Source: Rhopalosiphum padi (Eukaryota > Arthropoda > Insecta > Hemiptera > Aphididae). From it: a stretch of 64,000 bases of DNA. The stretch is taken from contig NC_083598.1 of NCBI RefSeq assembly GCF_020882245.1, forward strand, positions 90,339,714 to 90,403,713, given 5' to 3'. The translations under genes and the position numbers were made by a program. Positions 1 to 9,360 of the stretch are shown here, piece after piece. How positions within the stretch are numbered: position 1 is the first letter of the stretch; each line of letters opens with the position of its first letter. Below the pieces are notes generated by a model. The model saw only the letters and a list, made by a program, of their open reading frames with translations, did no database searches and had not been told where the DNA came from.

Positions 1-144
1 TTAAATGACTCGTACAACGACAAAAAAAAACGCAAAAAAATTCCGGAACGACCCACCCAATATGTGGTCAAAAAATAAGAAATCTCATTTGGTCGTCTCG
101 CGTAAAGTAATTATTAGGATTTTAACCGGTTACGGAACCCCTAC

Positions 145-456
145 CTTGAACTCGGCGACATGGTCCGACGCGTTCAGTGGCGTGCATCTCGAATTCACGT
201 ACGCAGCGTTCGGCTCGCAGCACTTGCGGATACACGTTCCTGTTTCGCACGTGCAAAGGACGTAACCGACACCCTGCACCGAACGGTACGCGGCCGGCGG
301 GTACGGTTTTTCCGGTTGTCCGGCCCACAGTACTTCGTTCACCTGGTAAGCGTTTTCGGGCGCCGGTTGGGAAGCGTTCATCGGACACCGATCGTCAGCA
401 AAGGCCACGAACCGCAACAGAAGTAACATCGGCAGCAACGCAAACCAACGGCCCAT
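145..456 (-). CDS. Methuselah-like G-protein coupled receptor, first coding exon (partial gene)
   Basis: This 104-codon exon starts at the ATG at 456-454, the first ATG in its open frame. It begins with a signal peptide: MGRWFALLPML, then a leucine run ending in FAFA-like small residues near residue 20. A cysteine-rich segment follows, containing CTCETGTCIRKCCEPN and a later SRC. That spacing (C-x-C-x4-C-x2-K-C-C-x-P/E) matches the 'CxC...CxRxCCP' core of the Methuselah ectodomain, the ligand-binding N-terminus of this insect-expanded class B-like GPCR family. Two NAS sequons are likely N-glycosylation sites. The exon ends in AAG followed by the donor GTAGGG at 144-139, phase 0. The rest of the ectodomain and the seven helices should lie beyond the left edge. 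Family assignment rests on the cysteine pattern, so the member is not named. Confidence 0.7.
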
Positions 457-559
457 CTCGCTTAAGCGCGTGTCGACGTGACGGAGAAGATAACGTAAAC
501 GGCAAACACGCCGATAGAAATATAATAACACTTTTTGCAAGTCGGCAGTGACGCGTCCT

Positions 560-580
560 ATACGACTGATGCGCAGTCGT
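560..580 (-). promoter_or_regulatory. Candidate TCAGT initiator upstream of the Mth-like exon
   Basis: On the minus strand the sequence GCATCAGTCG (TCAGT at 569-565) matches the arthropod initiator consensus. It sits about 110 bases upstream of the Mth-like ATG in a CpG-richer stretch, a plausible 5'UTR length. No clear TATA box is seen. This is motif-level support only. Confidence 0.3.
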
Positions 581-1132
581 GCCCGTTAGCGTTCGCTAAG
601 ACTGTGCGACTGAAGACGGAAACTGTTGGGCGTGTGTGATATGCGCGATAATTGTTGCCGGTATCAAGGACATCTTGGTGTGAACCATTTTGGCGTATAA
701 CTATTTTAACGTATGGCTGTTTGGCGTAAGACTATTTTAGCGTTAAGTTCTGGCGTATATTTAAGAGGATGCCAGCGTAGCATTTGTTATCTCTCTCTCT
801 AACCAGTCTAACCCAAGCGGAACATAGCAAATTTTACGTTCACAAAAATGATTATAACCATATATTAATTTCCCAAATTAGTGTGAAATGACCTATTATA
901 AAATTTAAAGTTTAGAACATTATCTAGGGAATCTCATAGGCGTTTTATTATATTTTTATTTTAAAGCTAGTTATGAGTTTTTTAAGATGTATAAACAATT
1001 TACCAGTTTTGACCTATGGTGCGGTACGACTGCTTATGCAAGCGTGGTGGTGGAAGATGTACTATTTCAGAACGCTGCCGCTGTAATCGCTTTAGCAGCA
1101 CATAACGACGGCAAATTCGTAATTTTTTTGTC
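581..1132. other. Upstream intergenic sequence, no gene recognised
   Basis: The first part (581-700) is CpG-rich and probably belongs to the promoter region of the Mth-like gene. The remainder turns AT-rich. Short open frames near 987-1223 run into the foldback repeat and look like chance. Confidence 0.4.
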
Positions 1133-1457
1133 AAAAACATGCTTTCGTACTTCCAATAGTACTCAGGCCTCGTTGATCGTAGAAACATGGTTTTGGTATC
1201 AACATAATCACGAGAAGTTGTAATAAATACTCTTGGAACAGATTTTTGATATCTAAATTTGCCGATTTTATATAATTTTTTAAAAAAAAGAAAAATTTTA
1301 CAAACTTCAAACACATATAAAATTGAAACGAAAAAATATTTTAAAATTCTGTTTCAAGAATATTCAGTACAACTTCTCGTGATTATTTTGATACCAAAAT
1401 CATGTTTCTACGATCAACGAGGCCAGAGTACTATTGGAAATACGAAAGCATGTTTTT
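1133..1457. repeat. Foldback (long imperfect inverted repeat)
   Basis: A left arm at about 1133-1250 is repeated in reverse complement at about 1341-1457 with few mismatches. For example AAAAACATGCTTTCGTA near 1133 pairs with TACGAAAGCATGTTTTT ending at 1457, and CACGAGAAGTTGTA near 1210 pairs with its complement near 1370. A spacer of about 90 AT-rich bases separates the arms. A transcript would form a long hairpin. It may be a foldback/MITE-type element or a local inverted duplication. I could not define a target-site duplication. The small open frames on both strands here mirror each other and are not genes. Confidence 0.8.
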
Positions 1458-2913
1458 CGGTCGATTTTTTTCTACTGTGACGGCCTCTTAACAATATTAT
1501 TTACAATAATATTTGAAATTCTAAAGGTAAAATAAATATAAAATAATTGTAAATCTCTGCAATTTGAATATGCTTTGTGATAAAAAATGTTTATATAGAC
1601 TACAAAAGCAGAATATGCCAGTAGTTGTTTATGAAAGTATAATAATTAAGGAACGGATTTAAATGCAAATTGCATTTCTTGCCGAAAACATTGCTTTCTA
1701 TTTTCTATTCACAAAGTTAATTTCATATATCAAGGAATTAATAATAAATGTACCTTTTATTTGCATTTTTTCATATTTTTGGTACATTTTTTATGTTTTT
1801 AAGTTATTTTTATATGGAAATGGTCAATGGATAAAATTCAATAACAGTTAAAAAACATCACAACACTGAAAACAAGTTTGTTTCGATTTAAAGTATATCA
1901 TTATCCAAGAATATGGTGTTGGTCTCGCACTTAAACACTTTAAGCATGGGGCGCGAACAACCGGTTGGAGACCTGCACTGCCCTGTATTGCCTTTATATA
2001 AAACGTAATAATATTTTATATTTTAATATTATATTGTAGAAAAAATATTCTGGCTATTATCACCCATACTGGCCATTCGATAACGGAAATTAAATAATGT
2101 ACGCGTTGCCTATAAATAGCCAGGTAAACAGTTGACAAAAGTATAGTGCATAATTATTATTGGTAAATATTTCCTTATATTTTCTGAAATCGTAAATCAT
2201 GCTAACATTAGGTTTTCTGGCATTGCCATATCTAATGGCTGCAAAAAATAAATTGTTTTCCGATCGCAAGATGAAAGAACCAAAAAGAAAAGATAATGAA
2301 AAAGTATCTGGTAAATAATATTTATTAAAGTATATTAGTATAATATCGGGGTTTAATTCGAATATTTTATAAAAAAAATGTAGGTAATGGTTTATAAAAA
2401 TATGCAAAAATCTTAAAAAAAATTAGTATTTATTTATTTTATTTAAAACAATATGTTATTATTATTGTTTCAATAACTCATAAACTGTTCGCCCTAAATT
2501 CGATTTTTATGTAACAAAATACTCAGGAATTCTTCTGCTTTGGAATAAGAAATTAAAAGTCTATGTTGTCTTTCAAAAAAGTAAAACACTTAATAAAAAT
2601 TAAGGATGAAAAATTTTAAAAATTATAATTTTTTTTATAAAATCGTTAGTTTTTTAACAACTCGAAAGTATGGAAAAAAATGTTTTCAAAAACACGAATA
2701 CTTTTTGAAATAATGAGTGTTATGATAAAAGAATCATTCTGTAGATTTCCGATGAAAAACCATATTTAAATTAACTAATATAGTTTCACATGCACACTTA
2801 GGGTGATAAAGAACTTTTGGACACACACCCCAACACCCCAACACCACCACAAACAGATAACGGCAGGTAACAATAATAATTGGTTATTTTTTTTTTATCA
2901 TTGCCCGCACACA
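1458..2913. other. AT-rich intergenic sequence with a possible SINE-like patch
   Basis: Mostly AT-rich with no supported gene. A short GC-richer island at 1925-1985 contains GGTTGGAGACC, one mismatch from a tRNA-type box B, and the palindrome CAACCGGTTG. No convincing box A or cloverleaf was found, so a tRNA-derived SINE is only a guess. A 105-codon minus-strand frame at 2090-2407 is AT-driven and resembles nothing known. Confidence 0.35.
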
Positions 2914-3872
2914 GCCAACAACAGCAACATAATTGACAAGCGATCAACAGCCACCACCCCCCTACAGCAAGCCGCGCAACTGCTGGAACGCAGCCAGCAG
3001 TTACTGCAGGCCGCGAACGCGGAGGTAGCCGCCCACGCGACTACGGCGGCACGGGTGCGCCGGATATCCACGGCACAGCTACGCCGGGACCCGGTACTGT
3101 GGGTAGCCTACACCCGCGGGTGGGACGACCGCGCGGCGGTCTTCAGCAAGGCGACCAATGTGGGTCCGAAGCCCGCGGTAACCGACAGGTCCCAGAGCCC
3201 AAGACGGCCGGTACAGCCAGCTGGCACACCGCGACCGCCCCCGATGCTGCAATCCGCACGGTTGCTCCGACCATCCCCCCAACCACTCATGGCAGTATTG
3301 GTCCCACGACCAAGATCGTTCACACCGCCTGCACCGCCCGCGACGAGGAAAGTGAACAAGAAAAGTGCCCAAAGGCCACCGGCAGAAGAGACGACAACAG
3401 CAGCGCCACCACAAAATTCGAGGCAACGCCGGAACCAGTCTCGAATGCGGGAATACCGGGGACAGAAAAAGGCCGCCAAACACAAAACCTCCCAACAGTA
3501 GCGCCTGGAAAAACCGGCACCCTCAACCACCACCCAACCGGCACCAGGCCCAAAGTCGCTGGAGGCAACCAACACGCCTGTCCCCGAGGCCAATAAGACA
3601 CCGGAAGTAGCAATGCCTACCGCACAAGCCGAGGCCACGGAACAACCGGCCACCGCCACTTCAATACCGGTCGATATGGAGATATCACCGGATGAGGAGG
3701 CGGAGCTGCTGAGTGACATGGGTGTTGGTCCCCCAGACGACGCGGACATAGTGTTCCAAATCACCAGCCCCGACCCCACGACGCCACCCCGACATGGGTA
3801 GACAGTCCGGAGCGCGACCGCTACACCCAGCCGGAATACCCCCCTCCGGAAGCTGTTTACGCCAGCCACTGA
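2914..3872 (+). pseudogene. GC-rich low-complexity ORF, broken by one TAG and one frameshift (unknown family)
   Basis: A reading frame runs open from 2803 to 3801 except for a single TAG at 3499-3501. It has no in-frame ATG before 3244. A good 3' splice-like site (T-run then CACACAG, AG at 2912-2913) precedes the GC-rich part, so coding may start there as an internal exon. The predicted protein has a Gln/Ala-rich helical start (QQAAQLLERSQQLLQAANAE), a proline/arginine-rich middle with a strongly basic patch just before the stop, then an acidic part (DMEISPDEEAELLSDMG). At about 3790 the frame appears to slip by one missing base: frame 3 then continues through WVDSPERDRY and PEYPPPEAVYASH to a TGA at 3870-3872. 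The block is far richer in G+C than its surroundings and is followed by a poly(A) signal. I do not recognise the family. It could be a transposon-derived or horizontally acquired gene, a retrocopy, or a decayed terminal exon. Confidence 0.5.
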
Positions 3873-3998
3873 TCCATCCACACACCCACCGGAAGCGGCC
3901 GGACAACCGCCGTCACTATTCTGTGATTGATACGATGATAGCATACAACACGTGTGTCAGCTCGATTATATTATTGTCTTGCCGTTGCACCACATAAT

Positions 3999-4004
3999 AA
4001 TAAA
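3999..4004 (+). promoter_or_regulatory. AATAAA polyadenylation signal after the GC-rich ORF
   Basis: A canonical AATAAA lies about 127 bases after the apparent end of the interrupted GC-rich frame. The GTTG-containing sequence after it could serve as a downstream element. This supports the block having been a transcribed terminal exon or retrocopy. Confidence 0.4.
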
Positions 4005-4278
4005 ATTGTTGCACCTAGTTTTGTTTAACCTGTTATATTGTAAAATACACTGTTTCATACTTTATACCTAATATGTTTTAATTTTTTCTACTTTAGATAA
4101 TCCTGACATTGCAATTATTACTCTGAGTATAATTGAGCTTTTACTAGTGTATGAAAGTGGGTTCAGTGTCGTTGTTAACCAACCGTTCGTTAACACAATC
4201 ATGTTTATATTTTGTCACGGGTACTCGTTTTACCTTGTTTTAAGTTTTAAAGATTTTTTGGATTGCCAAATTTTTTAT

Positions 4279-4450
4279 AGGCATTTCAAAAAAAAAAAAA
4301 CAGAAAAATCGAGATTTTCAATTGTCTATAAATAGCTTAAAAAAAGTTAAAATATTTTGAAAATTCAATCGTAAATAGATAACACTAATATAAATATTTG
4401 GTAAAAATTTCAAGAATTTACAATTATTCGTTTTTGAGTTATAGCAAATT
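4279..4450 (-). repeat. Inverted copy of the 16.9-17.8 kb dispersed repeat (fragment)
   Basis: This segment read on the minus strand resembles about 17170-17350 over most of its length. Shared words include AATCGTAAATAGATAAC and AATTTCAATTGTCT-like sequence, in the same order. It is a diverged fragment of a dispersed family and carries no gene. Confidence 0.6.
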
Positions 4451-4543
4451 ATACGTAAATACCTATACGTCATATTTTTTACGCTTATACGGGCTATAAA
4501 GTATACAGTATACTATAATAACAGGTATACCTGTACAAAATTC

Positions 4544-5565
4544 TCTAAAAATCCATATAATTTATGTTTGGATATGAACACAATTAATAAATATAGAGCA
4601 TTTATAGAAATATTTGAAAATTATATTTTTAATTTAAAATTATAAAATGATCAAAAAATAATTGATTGTAATAGAAAAACTGGGTTCATTGGTTTAGTTT
4701 ATGGTCTAAAAATTTTTTTAAATTTATATGAATATTTAAATTCAAAATATGGCTTAAATTATTTACTGTCTTATAAGCTCTCACAAGACCATATTGAAAC
4801 GTTCTTTAGTGCTGTTAGGATGAGAGGGGGTCATAACAATAACCCAACGTGCAAACATTTTTTACAGCTTATAAGAAACTTCTTGTACATAATCAAGCAA
4901 CAGGAACACAGTACGGAAATTGCTTAGCAATGTTAGATCCTACTGAACTATCTGTAGTTAATTTGGGACCTGATTCTATTATGCACCATACAAGCCAAAT
5001 AAACGAAGTAGATGATGCTATTGTGGTAGAACATGACCACTCATATTTTCAAACACTAAATCATTTATCACCTTTGGTTGAAAATATTAGTGAGTATATA
5101 GGAGGATTTGTTATTAAAAAAACTTTAAAAAAAATTAACTGTACTATTTGTAAGCAGTCTTTGCATAAAACGGTTTCTGATAATATATTAATTAATTTGA
5201 AAGACAGGAATGATGCATTAATAAAACCATCTAGTGATGTAGTTGACATTTGTTTAATAGCTGAAAGGGTTTTTAGAAGTTGTAAAAATATTTTTAAGAA
5301 TAATATTAAAATTGATTTGTATGCTAAAATAAAAAGATACAGTATATATATATACAGTAGTACTAAAAGAATTTTTAAGGAATTAGATGACCATTGTATA
5401 AGTCAAAGTCAAACCAATAAAGTTAACCATAGAGACCAATTAATAACAATTATTATTTATTTATACTTGGATGTCAGATTACACCATGCAGCTAAAGAAT
5501 CTAATCATAACAAAATTAAATTGAGGCAAAAATTAACAAAATTAATTCTTTTTCGCGATGTATAA
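4544..5565 (+). pseudogene. P-element-type (THAP9-like) transposase, C-terminal half, decayed
   Basis: Frame 2 from 4544 reads through an LDMNTINKYRAF-like stretch, a TAA at 4643-4645, then RKTGFIGLVYGL and the P-transposase hallmark SQDHIETFFSAVR followed by RGGHNNNPT. Around 4853-4864, in a T-run, the reading shifts to frame 1, which continues as TAYKKLLVHNQATGTQYGN, a CTICKQSL pair of cysteines and LIAERVFRS, to the TAA at 5563-5565. These segments match the RNase-H-like end and C-terminal domain of P-element transposases and THAP9. The THAP DNA-binding domain and most of the catalytic region are missing. One in-frame stop plus one frameshift make it non-functional. No terminal repeats were found. 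Confidence 0.85.
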
Positions 5566-6369
5566 TAGTCTTTAATTATTTATTTATTTATTTATTTGTA
5601 ATACTGATATACTTAATCAACATACCAGTACATTTTTTTATTGAATTATTTAAAATTTATATTATTATTATGAATTTACTTTTTTACTATAATATTTGAC
5701 GAATAGTTTTATAAACATTTCAAATTTAGAATGTATTATAAAATATTATTAATGTACAAATATAATATATCTTAGGCCCATAATGATATTTAATTACCTT
5801 TTTGTGTTAAATACTTGACTACTTGAATACATTTTTAAATTTATAACTATAACATTTTGTTTTCTCATTTCCATATTTCATACCATTCAGTATGCAGTAG
5901 GCACTATACTTAAAGGCAGTCGCAGTCCGCACTCCCACAGTAACTGTTTTTCGCGCGCAAAATTATCACAACTGTTATTGTGTGAAAATTAAAAAAAAAT
6001 AATTTTGTTCCGAAGAATGGGCATCACTGCAACTCAACTTCTCATGATCGCACCATAACACAGGGAAAGATATGGATGTTCCGTCTATAAGTATAAGGTT
6101 TTGGCGCACAAGTGGATGGTTTACCGCGGTTGCGGTGTAAGTTTTGCCAACCGGACCAATACACTTGCCGCCTAAATATCGTCGTTTATCTGACTTCGTG
6201 AGTAGAAGGTTTTGGAGGCTAGACAGGCATGGAGGTAAATCTGGTAAATAATTGTAACACGTAATTTTTGGGTGTCGGACGCGTGTGCGTCGAAAGTCGT
6301 TTTTATTGTGATGATATACGTCGTTGACACAAGTAAAAGTCGCGTGTGACTAGGCGTACAATTATTGCC
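5566..6369. other. AT-rich then mixed sequence, no gene recognised
   Basis: Up to about 5880 the sequence is very AT-rich. From about 5900 it becomes GC-richer and merges into the CpG-rich block that follows. Short open frames here show no familiar motif. Confidence 0.4.
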
Positions 6370-6880
6370 TTTAAGTCGGGTGCTCGATGCTCGGGCGTGC
6401 GGTGATGGCGTCGGGGCGCACGCGAGTTCGTAGGGTAGTTCGTGAGCGGTTGCGTGTGGGCGCGAAAGCCGTTGAGTTCGGGTCGCGAGACCGGGAACGT
6501 CGGGGACGTGTTGGTCGACGGGACGAGAGCGTGTCGAAACCAGGTTCGGCTTGAAAGTCCTCGTTCGTCGCGGAATCGCGAGATGTAACCGGACCGTGAG
6601 CGTCGTAGCGCGTACCGGACATGTCGTGTCGGTGGTCATTACATCTCGAAAGTGCGATCGTCGATGCCCGAGATCGTGGTCACATACCCACGTGTAAAAT
6701 GGCGCGGAACGTCGGGTTCGGGTCGGCGGTTAAAATTTCGGTCGGACTGTCCCGGATGTGGCTCGGTCGAACGTCGTTAGCAAAGAGAAAGAGCTTTACG
6801 TCGCGATAGGTGTCGTAGCCTTTCGCGGGACGACTTGGCGCGTACGGCGCGGAGTGGGGGCGCGATCGCTTCGTCGCGTC
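6370..6880. other. CpG-rich block without a convincing gene
   Basis: The stretch is dense in CpG and contrasts sharply with its AT-rich flanks. Minus-strand frames stay open for long: 6919-6680, then a stop, then the same frame again from 6677 to 6371; and another at 6639-6172. The predicted residues are Arg/Ser/Thr/Pro-rich with no domain, which is what CpG-rich noncoding DNA gives. It could be a remnant of a transposon or foreign insert, a promoter island or an untranslated exon. Confidence 0.4.
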
Positions 6881-7921
6881 GATAAAAACATATATAAAAT
6901 TCACAATGGTCGCATACATGTAAAAATATAAAAACGAATATAGTTCAAATATTGAAGACGAATATAATATAAAAAGGTATAATTCACGTATCGAAAATGG
7001 TAACGTAGGTCAGACAGGTCGACCAGTAAAGTGGTGACAATCGGTGTCGCCACAAGGTCTATGAATCTAGCCGAGAATAGTAGAGCCTTCCAGTTCAAAA
7101 ACTCCTTATAGTTCAATAAAATCACAAAGGTAAACATTGTATCATCAACAACAAATTTTTAGTAAAAATATTTATCCATATTATATATAAATGTGTATTT
7201 TTTTCAGAACATTCAAAACGCAATTTTTAAAGTTTTATTTTTATTTTTTTTAAATTCATTAATAATTAAAAATTATATCTAAATTACAATTTTTTTTATA
7301 TTTACATGAAATAAATCGTCGTTTAATTACATTTTTATGTGCTTTTTTCATTTTTCTTACATATTTTTAAGTTCATTGGGTCATATAATATAGTAAGTAC
7401 TATGAGTGAAATATACAATACTTGAAATTACCAAATTTATCTCTTTCCATATGATGTTAAATGTTGCAAAAAGAAAAATATCCCAATGTTGACAGCAGTA
7501 TCAATGTTTTTATAACATTTGCATTATTTGGTGTTCAAAAACATAAAATATTATTTCCACACATACCTACGTATAGACACATATATAGTAGTGGGTTCAA
7601 ATTTTTTTAAATATTTATTTTATCATTAATTAAGTATAGGTCATTCCTTTATTTAATATTACATTATTTAATATACACCCAAGTACACGAATACAGTCCT
7701 GTACGACACTAACGTCGTCGAGAAACACTTATGATGTACAGCACAACCCGTGGTTGAAGATGCTATGTGCAAAAAAAAAGTAATGAAGAAAAACTCTGAA
7801 ATAGTCTTAAAGTCCTGTAAAAAATAGAAAATATTCGAAAATTCACGTCAGCAATAATAATAATAATTAATATGATCAATCGTTAGGCCGCGGCGACCGG
7901 ACATAGACCTTTTTTCCATGC
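6881..7921. other. AT-rich intergenic sequence
   Basis: Nothing gene-like or repeat-structured is apparent. A fragment near 7490-7560 resembles, in reverse complement, sequence near 9520-9600: both contain an ATTTGGTGT/ACACCAAAT word and a TTGACAGCAGTATCAATG-like word. It may be a dispersed repeat. Confidence 0.4.
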
Positions 7922-8341
7922 AACTACTGCAGTGGCGTAACCAGGGGGGGGTCCCAGGTCCGGACCCCCCCCCCCTTAAACCGTGTCGTATCTTTCTAAA
8001 ATATAAAATAAATTACTTGAGAAATACCACATCAGAAAGAAGACTCAATGGGTTAGCTGCTCTCAATGTCCACTACAAAGTCGGTGTAACACCTGAGGAA
8101 GTAATAAATCATTTAAGCAGTACAAAACATCGCTTAGATTTCATTTTATAAACTCTGCAACGTTGTACATACCTACCTTTATTTTTTACATTTAACTATC
8201 ATTCAATTTCACATTATAATTACAATATTTACATTAAACAAACAATAAAATAATAATTAAATCTGCATGTTAATTTAAAATAATTATATTTTTGGACCCC
8301 CCCCCCTTTAAAAAAATCCTGGTTGTGCCACTGAACTGCTG
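7922..8341. mobile_element. Non-autonomous hAT element with 8-bp target-site duplication
   Basis: The element runs from 7930 to 8333. Its left end CAGTGGCGTAACCAGG mirrors the right end, whose reverse complement is CAGTGGCACAACCAGG. Both ends continue into runs of G/C (GGGGGGG and CCCCCCCCC) on the same strand. The flanks AACTACTG (7922-7929) and AACTGCTG (8334-8341) form an 8-bp target-site duplication with one mismatch. CAGTGGCG-type ends plus an 8-bp duplication are diagnostic of the hAT superfamily. At 404 bp it is an internally deleted derivative. Confidence 0.9.
8005..8151 (+). pseudogene. hAT transposase C-terminal dimerisation (hATC) remnant
   Basis: Inside the hAT element an open frame reads INYLRNTTSERRLNGLAALN, then VTPEEVINHL, and stops at 8149-8151. 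The LR-T-S-ERLNGLA-L pattern is the end of the hATC dimerisation domain found in ZMYM/hAT-type transposases. The upstream catalytic DDE part is deleted, and the apparent start lies outside the coding remnant in host sequence, so this cannot make a transposase. Confidence 0.8.
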
Positions 8342-8603
8342 TGATCCTGGCTATTGTGAACGTGACTATTTTTCACGTTTTATTGTATAAAATATAAGAA
8401 GAAAATAAGATGTAAAATCTATGAGTGTTTTTTCAAACAATTTTACAATTCACTTTGTAACAGCGATTGGCCACAGTTGAGTTAATCGCTCATTGGAAAT
8501 CTATAAAGAAAAAAAAATATTCATAACTAGGTGCTTATAAATAACGAACCTAACTAAATTAACGTGGATAAACGTATTACAAAAAAAAATTAACTTTTTC
8601 GTA

Positions 8604-8945
8604 ATGTGCACAATGTTTCGAACAGATTCGTATGTCATTCAACGACATCACAGCCACCGAATAATCGGATCAGAATCGAATCGCACGCGTTGTCAGATCA
8701 TTACAGTGGCACACGAGACGGGCAGCTCAAACGAGAGCGATACACCCGTAACGCGGAACTCTGACGAGTCACTGGAACTTTGCCATCTGCTCACTAGATC
8801 CGACGTACGCGCGACTCGTCATTTCTGCGGAACGTACCCCGCCGTAGCTCTGCGTATGTCGACAATGACGACGACGCACAGGGAAACGGGGTTTTACGAA
8901 TATACGTTCTGTTTGGGAAACATATACTTGAACACTTACGAATAA
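8604..8945 (+). other. GC-richer block with a 113-codon open frame of unknown value
   Basis: An ATG-initiated frame covers this stretch. Its product is rich in Thr, Ser, Arg and His, has no signal peptide, membrane segment or known motif, and the block is CpG-rich. The open frame may be a compositional accident. The block lies downstream of the minus-strand TATA-like site near 9.28 kb, so an untranslated exon of a minus-strand transcript is an alternative. Confidence 0.2.
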
Positions 8946-9189
8946 TAATATATTCCTACGAATGACTGTTTATCGCATAACACGGAAACAGAAAAAATAA
9001 AATATGCATTAACGCAAATATTTAAAACAGATGTAACGATCAGAGTTCGAGCTAAGGAAATGTTGGAGCTGCGAATAGATATGAATAAAATCACTATTTA
9101 TAATAATACGAGTATACAAGAAATATAATGTGCAGGCAACATAATATGCTAAAAATCAAAAAGTCTTTGACAAAAAATATTGTTACCAA

Positions 9190-9360
9190 ATGTCTTTCCT
9201 GATCGCGCAAGTCTGCCCTGGTGGGTCTTGCTACGACGGAGGAAAGACGGTGAATGTCAGTGCTGGTCGTTTCGTCGGGCCTTTTATACCTGGTTCGTTA
9301 GCGATAACACAGGACCGGTCTCGTGTTCCGTGACAGATAACAAGAAACCCCAATAGTGCA
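9190..9360 (-). promoter_or_regulatory. Candidate TATA promoter (minus strand)
   Basis: Within a GC-richer island the minus strand reads GGTATAAAAGGCCC, with TATAAAAG at 9288-9281: a strong TATA box followed by GC-rich sequence. No coding frame was identified downstream, so any transcript is unknown. A TCAGTGC initiator-like word lies on the opposite strand near 9258. Confidence 0.3.

Noticed and set aside
1925..1985. tRNA gene suggested by GGTTGGAGACC
   Set aside because: No acceptor-stem pairing, no proper box A and no cloverleaf could be formed.
3108..3944. 278-codon minus-strand frame across the GC-rich block
   Set aside because: It is antisense to the plus-strand frame, rich in Gly/Val/Ser as expected from a GC-rich complement, and shows no domain; the plus strand has the poly(A) signal and a splice-like start.
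6172..6919. Minus-strand frames through the CpG-rich block as a protein gene
   Set aside because: Arg/Ser/Thr/Pro-rich products without motifs, a stop splitting the longest frame, and no splice structure; open frames are expected in CpG-rich DNA.
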